This document shows positions 59,000 through 64,000 of a DNA stretch of 64,000 nucleotides, one piece after another (position 1 is the first letter of the stretch; every line of letters starts with the position of its first letter). Under the pieces are notes generated by a model, which saw only the letters and a list, made by a program, of their open reading frames with translations, did not search any database and was not told the DNA's origin. Location: contig JAXLQU010000015.1 in NCBI GenBank assembly GCA_046331425.1, forward strand, positions 57,067-121,066, in the 5' to 3' direction. The stretch comes from JANNUT01 sp046331425. GTDB taxonomy: Bacteria; Acidobacteriota; Polarisedimenticolia; J045. The position numbers were made by a program, and so were the translations under genes.

Positions 59000-60322
59000 A
59001 TGAAGAAGACGTTCGTACTGGATACCAACGTGCTGTTGCACGACCCCGAGTGTTTGTTCCGCTTCCATGAACACGACGTCGTGGTGCCGATTGCCACGAT
59101 CGAGGAAGTCGATCGTTTCAAGAAAGAACTCACCGAGGTAGGGCGCAACGCGCGCCATGTCTCGCGACATCTCGATCGCCTGCGTGCCTCGGGGCGGTTG
59201 ACCGACGGCGTCGAGACGCCCGGCGGCGGCACGTTGAGAATTCATCTCGGTTTGGCGGCACCGGAGGACTGGCCGTTCATCGAGCGTCCTAGCACTGCGG
59301 ATATGCGGATTCTGGCGCTTGCCTTTGGCTTGCATCGACTGCAGCCGCCGGTGGTCTTCATCACCAAAGACTCCAACCTGCGCATCAAGGCCGACGCGCT
59401 GGGGTTGGCCGCCGAGGACTATGTCGAAAAGAACATGCGGCTGGATACCGATGAGCTGACTTGGCGTGAGATTCCCGCGCGAAAGGATCTGCTCGACAAG
59501 CTCTATCTCGAGAAGCAACTCGCCTTCGACGAGCTCGAGATCGAGGATCCCGGACCGAACATGGGACTGCTGCTTCGCGATCCGGCCAATCCGCAGCAGA
59601 GCGCATTGGCGCGACGAAAGCCGCGCGAGGCGTCGATTGGGCTGGTGGCACCACTCAAAGCAGTCTCAGGAATCAAGCCGAAGAACATCGAGCAACGTTT
59701 CGCGCTCGATCTGTTGCTCGATCCGGAGGTCAGCCTGATCACACTGCTCGGCAAAGCGGGCACCGGCAAGACGCTGCTCGCGCTCGCTGCCGGCCTGCAC
59801 CAGACCGTCGACAAGGGGATGTATCGGCGGATGTTGGTGGCGCGCCCGATCTATCCGATGGGGCGCGATCTCGGCTACTTACCGGGCGATATGGACGAGA
59901 AGCTGCGGCCTTGGATGCAGCCGATCTTCGACAATCTGGAATTCCTGCTCGGCTCGTTCGACGGCCCGGGGCACGGTCCCGATGGGCATCCGATCGAATC
60001 GTTGATCGATCGGGGGATGCTCGAGGTCGAGGCGCTCACCTACATCCGCGGCCGCTCGCTGCCGCGCCAGTACATGATCATCGACGAGGCGCAGAACCTG
60101 ACGCCGCACGAGGTCAAGACCGTCATCACGCGTGCAGGGGAGGACACCAAGGTGGTGTTGACCGGTGATCCGGATCAAATCGACAACCCGTATGTCGACG
60201 CCGCCTCGAACGGCCTGATGTACGCAAGCCAAAGAATGCGTGGCGAGGCGATGGCGGGGTCGGTCTACCTGACACGCGGGGAGCGCTCGCCGCTGGCCGA
60301 GATTGCCGCCAACAAGTTGTAG
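59000..60322 (+). CDS. PIN-PhoH protein (PhoH2/YlaK type RNase-helicase)
   Basis: A 440-residue protein. Residues ~1-140 are a PIN ribonuclease domain (KKTFVLDTNVLLHDPECLFR; IATIEEVDRFKK; ADMRILALAFGL; ITKDSNLRIKAD) with the acidic metal ligands. Residues ~225-440 are a PhoH ATPase: Walker A ITLLGKAGTGKTLLALAAGL, Walker B YMIIDEAQNLTPHEVKTVIT, then VVLTGDPDQIDNPYVDAASN. Fused PIN-PhoH proteins of mycobacteria act as ATP-dependent, RNA-unwinding nucleases, sometimes in toxin-antitoxin pairs; no antitoxin-sized gene is seen here. It is distinct from the phoH at 43.7 kb. Confidence 0.92.
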   Translation: MKKTFVLDTNVLLHDPECLFRFHEHDVVVPIATIEEVDRFKKELTEVGRNARHVSRHLDRLRASGRLTDGVETPGGGTLRIHLGLAAPEDWPFIERPSTADMRILALAFGLHRLQPPVVFITKDSNLRIKADALGLAAEDYVEKNMRLDTDELTWREIPARKDLLDKLYLEKQLAFDELEIEDPGPNMGLLLRDPANPQQSALARRKPREASIGLVAPLKAVSGIKPKNIEQRFALDLLLDPEVSLITLLGKAGTGKTLLALAAGLHQTVDKGMYRRMLVARPIYPMGRDLGYLPGDMDEKLRPWMQPIFDNLEFLLGSFDGPGHGPDGHPIESLIDRGMLEVEALTYIRGRSLPRQYMIIDEAQNLTPHEVKTVITRAGEDTKVVLTGDPDQIDNPYVDAASNGLMYASQRMRGEAMAGSVYLTRGERSPLAEIAANKL

Positions 60323-60390
60323 GCCTGATGCCTCGATGACGGATGGTCCGGTCGGTTGCTAGGTCCTGAAGCGTTCGAGGTCTGCGCGAG

Positions 60391-60464
60391 CACGGGCCCG
60401 TGAGCACCGAAAATCAGGGGGATTTGCTGCTTGAATTCGCGTGCACGAGAGGCCACTGGGGCCT
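60391..60464. repeat. Palindrome and hairpin in the spacer after PIN-PhoH
   Basis: CACGGGCCCGTG (60391-60402) is a perfect 12-bp palindrome and AGGCC-ACTGG-GGCCT (60450-60464) a 5-bp hairpin. They lie in the 276-bp spacer 60323-60598, which otherwise holds only the promoter of the next gene. Possible factor-dependent terminator or operator. Confidence 0.35.
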
Positions 60465-60523
60465 AGACTCCGCCCGCTTTTTGGGAGGTAGTCACCGGGC
60501 TTCCCGACGAGCGACCGAATGGT

Positions 60524-60552
60524 TTGACGCTCACTTTTCCCGGTGCTAGATT
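60524..60552 (+). promoter_or_regulatory. Sigma70-type promoter of the dksA-like gene
   Basis: -35 TTGACG (60524-60529), 17-bp spacer, -10 TAGATT (60547-60552). This is the best full promoter in the window. The predicted start near 60559 gives a ~40-nt leader containing GGGGAG before the ATG at 60599. Confidence 0.65.
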
Positions 60553-60598
60553 CCGCCGCCATTTCGGGTTCGCCCGCGAATGCACGGCAGGGGAGCGC

Positions 60599-61000
60599 AT
60601 GGCACTGAAGAAACGTGACCGAGACCGCTTCACCAAACTGCTCGAAGAGAAGCGAGACGTATTGCTGTCGCGCTCCCAACGGACGGCTGAGGAAGGCCGT
60701 GACGTTCAGCCCGAAGGCGGCGAAGACTACGTCGACGACGCCGTCTCCCACTACACGCGCGAGTTTCTTCTGTCGTTGTCCGACCTCGAGCGCCGTCAGT
60801 TGATGGAGGTCTCCGACGCCTTGGTCCGTTTGCGCGAAGGGACGCTCGGCGAATGCGCGATGTGTGGTGAAGAGATCGGCGAGAAGCGCATGAACGCCAT
60901 TCCCTGGGCGCGGTACTGCGTCAACTGCCAGGAATTGGCGGAGAAGGAAGAGCTCGCCGAGCGCTGGAACGAGCGCGACATCGGCTCCGAAGAGGAATGA
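60599..61000 (+). CDS. DksA/TraR family zinc-finger protein
   Basis: A 133-residue protein with the DksA/TraR layout: helical coiled-coil N-terminal half (RDRFTKLLEEKRDVLLSRSQ; SDLERRQLMEVSDALVRL) and a C-terminal Cys4 zinc finger (ECAMCGEEIGEKRMNAIPWARYCVNCQ). At the coiled-coil tip DksA has DxxDxA; here the sequence is YVDDAVSHY, so the tip acidic pair is retained in part. It probably binds the RNA polymerase secondary channel to tune stress or stringent promoters. The ATG at 60599 follows GGGGAG. Its stop overlaps the next start (ATGA). Confidence 0.88.
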   Translation: MALKKRDRDRFTKLLEEKRDVLLSRSQRTAEEGRDVQPEGGEDYVDDAVSHYTREFLLSLSDLERRQLMEVSDALVRLREGTLGECAMCGEEIGEKRMNAIPWARYCVNCQELAEKEELAERWNERDIGSEEE

Positions 61001-62187
61001 CTCCGTTCGAGACCTCCGCGGCAGCGGCGGTCGTCGACGGCCGGGGCGCACGACGCGCTCGGCGTGGGCATCCTTGGATCTACCAAGACGACATCGCGAA
61101 ACTCGCTGCCGAGCCCGGAGATCTGGTGCGTGTCGTCGATCGCCACGCGGTCTTCTGCTGCTGGGCGATTGCCTCTCCCGCCTCAAAGATTTCGCTGCGG
61201 CGTGTGAGTCGTGTCGAGACCCCTCCCGATCGTGCGTTTTGGACCGAGCGTTTGCGATCGGCACTCGCGCGGCGCGGGACTCGCGCTCGCGCAGGCGAGG
61301 GATGCGCTCGACTGTTGCACGCCGAGGCTGACGGCTTCCCCGGGCTGACCGTCGATCGCTACGGTGAACATCTCGTGCTGCAAGCGACCACGGTCTGGGC
61401 CGATCGCGTGCAGGGCGAGCTGGCCCAGGAACTGCTGTCGGAAACGGGGTGCACCACGGCGCTCGCACGAAGCGATGCCAGGGGCCGTGAGTTGGAGGGG
61501 TTGCCGCTCACCGTCACGCCACTGATCGGCGAACCGCCTGTGGTTCTGGATGTCGAAGAGGGGGGCGCGCTGCGCCGCGTCGACATCTACCGCGGCCACA
61601 AGACGGGGCTGTATCTGGATCAACAGGACAACCATCGCGCTGCATGTGGATGGTTGCAGGGTCGTGTACTCGATCTGTTTTGTGGCGAGGGAGGATTTGC
61701 GCTGCCGCTGGCGTTGGCCGGGTGCCGGGTGATTGCCGTCGATCAGTCGCGCCCTGGACTGGAGCGCGCCGATGCCGCCTCGGAGCGAAATGGTGTGTCC
61801 GCAGGAATCGAGTGGATCGAGGGGGACGTGTTCGATTTCCTCGCGGACGCAGAGTCCAATCGCACGACGGTCGATGCGGTGGTACTCGACCCGCCGCCCT
61901 TCGCACGCCGCCGCGCCGAGTTGGAAGGCGGGTTGCGCGGCTATCGAGATCTGCATCGTCGCGCCCTGAAGTTGCTGCCCATCGGCGGGCGGATGCTCTC
62001 GTTCTCTTGCTCCTTCCACGCCTCGCCCGCGGACTTCGAGTCGACCGTGCGCGACGCCGCCGAGGAGGCAGCCTGTTCTGCCGTGATCCTGGCCCGACCC
62101 GGGCCGGCCGAGGATCACCCTGAACTGCTCGAACTTCCGGAGAGTCGCTATCTCAAAGGCGTCTTGATCGAAAAACGGGCAGGCTAG
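60997..62187 (+). CDS. RlmI-like 23S rRNA (cytosine-C5) methyltransferase
   Basis: A 396-residue class I SAM methyltransferase. Residues ~15-80 are PUA-like (GHPWIYQDDIAKLAAEPGDLV), followed by an RlmI-type EEHEC-like middle domain (ADGFPGLTVDRYGEHLVLQA) and the Rossmann core: KTGLYLDQQDNHRAA, VLDLFCGEGGFALPLALAG (SAM site), AVVLDPPPFARRR, and SFSCSFHASPADF with the catalytic Cys. In E. coli the homologue makes m5C1962 in 23S rRNA. Overlaps dksA-like by ATGA. Confidence 0.88.
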   Translation: MTPFETSAAAAVVDGRGARRARRGHPWIYQDDIAKLAAEPGDLVRVVDRHAVFCCWAIASPASKISLRRVSRVETPPDRAFWTERLRSALARRGTRARAGEGCARLLHAEADGFPGLTVDRYGEHLVLQATTVWADRVQGELAQELLSETGCTTALARSDARGRELEGLPLTVTPLIGEPPVVLDVEEGGALRRVDIYRGHKTGLYLDQQDNHRAACGWLQGRVLDLFCGEGGFALPLALAGCRVIAVDQSRPGLERADAASERNGVSAGIEWIEGDVFDFLADAESNRTTVDAVVLDPPPFARRRAELEGGLRGYRDLHRRALKLLPIGGRMLSFSCSFHASPADFESTVRDAAEEAACSAVILARPGPAEDHPELLELPESRYLKGVLIEKRAG

Positions 62188-62191
62188 TGCC

Positions 62192-64000
62192 ATGACCAGA
62201 CGGAGTGCGGGTCGGAACGACGTCAGGTGGAGCCGAGCCACGACAACCCGTTCGCGCGTGCGCACTCTTTGCCTCGCACTGCCAGTCTTGGTCTTGCTGT
62301 CCAGCGTGCCCGCGCTGGCGCTCGACGGTTACCTCGCTCGTTTCGCCGCGGCAAAGTTGGAGACGGCGTTGGAACAAGCGACCGGTGGCGACGTGTCGCT
62401 CTCCGGCGTCGACATACGTCCGATCGATGGCGTGTTGACCATTGCCGAGTTGTCGTTGTCGGGTGGTCACGCTCCTCTCGCGTCGCTGCACGGGACTGGT
62501 TTGACGGTGGCGGCTTCGTCGTGGGATCTCTTGGGCGGTGACCTGCGGCTTCTGCGGATCGAAGCCGACGACCTGCGCGTGGAACTGGCGGAGACGACCG
62601 CCGCACCCGCCTCCGGCAAACCGCTCGATGTGAGAATCCTGAGCGAGTTGCGACGTGTGCGGATCGAGCATGGCCTGCTGGTCTACAAGGGCGCAAGCGT
62701 TGCGTTCTCGCTCGACGCCGATGGCTTGCGTGTGGTGGGCGAACCGGTCGGCGGTGCGGTGAGTGGCACGCTCGACGCGGGGCCGCTGCGTTGGCGTCGC
62801 GGCGACGGTCCGTCGCAGACGATCGACACGGTGAAAGCACGCTGGCGCTGGCAGGCGCCGCGTCTGTCGCTCGATGCGATGCAAGTGACGGGCGAGCTTG
62901 GCACGATCCATACCAACGTGATGCTGTCGGTTACCAACACGGGACTGTTGGTTCACGGCGATACCGAGGGCGACGTCGTTCTCGAACCATTGATGACCGC
63001 GGTCGGAGTGCAGCAACGCCTGACCGGGCGGGCCACGATCAAGGGCCGGTTTCATGCGGCGTTTCCCGGCGAATTCGAGGCTGAAGGGTCGGTCACGTCG
63101 GCGACTCCCTTGACCGCACTGGGCGAAACGGTCGACGCGCTCGACGCGCACTTTCGTGTCGACAGAGGCAGTTTCGAGTTGCGCGATGGCCGGGCTGTGC
63201 TGGCGCGCGGCGGAACGGTCGAAGCGATTTCCGGCCGCTGGGACGGCACAGCGATCAGTGGTGGCGGTGCGTTGAGCGGACCGATCTCTCCTTGGTTGGA
63301 ACGCTTTGGCGTGCGGCTTCCCGGCCTGACGATGTCAACGGTTCGAGCCACTATCGAGCTCTCTCGACCCGATGAAGCGGGTTTCGTGCGCGGTTCGGTT
63401 CGTGGTCAGGTGTCGCGCGGGAATGCTTCCGGCATCGAGGGCGAATTCACCCTGATCGACGCGGGGCGCGATGTCGGCGTCGACTTCAAGGGTCGATGGG
63501 GCAAGGCTCCCTTCGCGGTCAAGACGTCGTTGGCACTCGACACGCCGCGGACGATCGGCCGCTGGAACTCCAAAGTCGCGATCGACGCGCCGGAGCGCGA
63601 GAGCGCCATGCAACTGCTCGATCTGCTGCAGCAGTTGGCGGCCGATCGAAACATCGAGGTTTATCCGGAGTTGCATCCGCAGATCCAAGGCAGTTTCAAG
63701 GTCGATCTAGCGCTGCTCGGGCGCGCGGCCGAGGTCGAGTCGATCGATACCTTTTTCGAGATGATGGCGCCGCGTTTTGGCGAGACCCGTTTCGATCGAC
63801 TCGAAGGGCGCGTGCGACGCGCGAATCGTCTCTGGACCGTCGACGCGCGTCTGGCCAATCCGGTCGGGCAAGGGATCGATGTCGAGGTGGTGTTGGCTCC
63901 CAATCAGCCTCCACGAGTGCAGGGGCGCGCGACCGAGGTTCCACTGCCGCTGCTGCACTTCGTGATCGAGTCATTGGGTGGTCCGGCGTTGCCGCCTTGC
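62192..64000 (+). CDS. AsmA/TamB-like envelope protein, C-terminus beyond window edge
   Basis: At least 603 residues, open to the window end. A basic N-terminus and one hydrophobic segment (TLCLALPVLVLLSSVPALAL) anchor it in the inner membrane. Then comes the AsmA-like start (YLARFAAAKLETALEQATGG; VSLSGVDIRPIDGVLTIAEL) and a long run of short beta repeats (LRLLRIEADDLRVELAE; GRATIKGRFHAAFPGEFEAE; FKVDLALLGRAAEVESIDTF). AsmA-like proteins span the periplasm and carry phospholipid between membranes or aid protein export. The ATG at 62192 is 4 nt after the methyltransferase stop. Confidence 0.75.
   Translation, partial: MTRRSAGRNDVRWSRATTTRSRVRTLCLALPVLVLLSSVPALALDGYLARFAAAKLETALEQATGGDVSLSGVDIRPIDGVLTIAELSLSGGHAPLASLHGTGLTVAASSWDLLGGDLRLLRIEADDLRVELAETTAAPASGKPLDVRILSELRRVRIEHGLLVYKGASVAFSLDADGLRVVGEPVGGAVSGTLDAGPLRWRRGDGPSQTIDTVKARWRWQAPRLSLDAMQVTGELGTIHTNVMLSVTNTGLLVHGDTEGDVVLEPLMTAVGVQQRLTGRATIKGRFHAAFPGEFEAEGSVTSATPLTALGETVDALDAHFRVDRGSFELRDGRAVLARGGTVEAISGRWDGTAISGGGALSGPISPWLERFGVRLPGLTMSTVRATIELSRPDEAGFVRGSVRGQVSRGNASGIEGEFTLIDAGRDVGVDFKGRWGKAPFAVKTSLALDTPRTIGRWNSKVAIDAPERESAMQLLDLLQQLAADRNIEVYPELHPQIQGSFKVDLALLGRAAEVESIDTFFEMMAPRFGETRFDRLEGRVRRANRLWTVDARLANPVGQGIDVEVVLAPNQPPRVQGRATEVPLPLLHFVIESLGGPALPPC

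Noticed and set aside
1..64000. tRNA, rRNA, CRISPR, prophage or intact insertion sequence
   Set aside because: Gene-free gaps are short (the longest are about 220-280 bp) and none shows a cloverleaf, regular repeat-spacer pattern, integrase or transposase.
60997..64000. Anti-phage defence or toxin-antitoxin cluster around PIN-PhoH and the DksA-like gene
   Set aside because: No antitoxin-size partner, nuclease module or mobile element is adjacent; the genes are typical housekeeping neighbours.

Overview
The window is 64 kb of GC-rich bacterial chromosome, densely packed with core genes that often overlap by 4 nt (ATGA or GTGA). Lipoprotein, periplasmic and outer-membrane-assembly-type proteins (a LolB-like lipoprotein next to ispE, a periplasmic FKBP, an AsmA/TamB-like protein, a PQQ propeller) indicate a Gram-negative, two-membrane cell. 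The gene orders (TPR/lolB-like/ispE/spoVG/prs/rplY/pth/rpsF/rpsR/rplI; phoH/ybeY/corC/era; recO/glyQ/glyS/ppdK) and SpoVG in an apparent non-sporulator fit Acidobacteriota or a neighbouring deep-branching phylum. That placement is an inference without a database search.

Layout. 1-9.3 kb: a pseudopilin and an unknown partner gene (cut by the window edge), a fused SpmA/SpmB protein, fluoride exporter CrcB, a trypsin-like protease with TPRs, a hemerythrin, a nucleotidyltransferase-like protein, a coupled FKBP/ROK kinase pair and a cardiolipin synthase-type enzyme. 9.3-20.2 kb (minus strand): a PLP decarboxylase coupled to a DUF87/HerA-like ATPase, two diguanylate cyclases, RarA, a threonine-synthase-like enzyme and pyrF-pyrD-pyrK. 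20.2-25.9 kb (plus strand): a membrane protein with a phosphodiesterase-like domain, then pyrR-pyrB-pyrC-purC, so most of UMP synthesis lies in two divergent arms (no carAB or pyrE seen). 26-31.8 kb: a degenerate S41-protease-like protein, a PknB-type kinase, a TPR protein and a LolB-like lipoprotein. 31.8-39.2 kb: ispE, spoVG, prs, rplY, pth, rpsF-rpsR-rplI, small membrane proteins and a DHH phosphoesterase. 39.1-47.4 kb: a PQQ propeller protein, hisS, aspS, a palindromic element, phoH, ybeY, corC-like and era. 47.5-50.9 kb: a decayed peroxiredoxin relic and a large secreted glycosidase-like protein. 51-64 kb: mgtE, recO, glyQ, glyS, ppdK, PIN-PhoH, a DksA-like protein, an RlmI-like methyltransferase and an AsmA-like protein cut by the right edge.

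No CRISPR array, tRNA, rRNA, prophage or intact insertion sequence was seen. The most notable signals are: (a) ten operon-leading genes with a -10-like hexamer only 6-9 nt before the start codon and no Shine-Dalgarno, suggesting common leaderless transcription; (b) three proteins whose catalytic motifs are visibly destroyed (S41-like, phosphodiesterase-like, nucleotidyltransferase-like); (c) a two-hairpin leader before rpsF; (d) a 152-bp nested palindrome after aspS; (e) a dead peroxiredoxin and a glycosidase gene inserted between era and mgtE-recO; and (f) two otherwise healthy genes each broken by one extra base in a three-base homopolymer.
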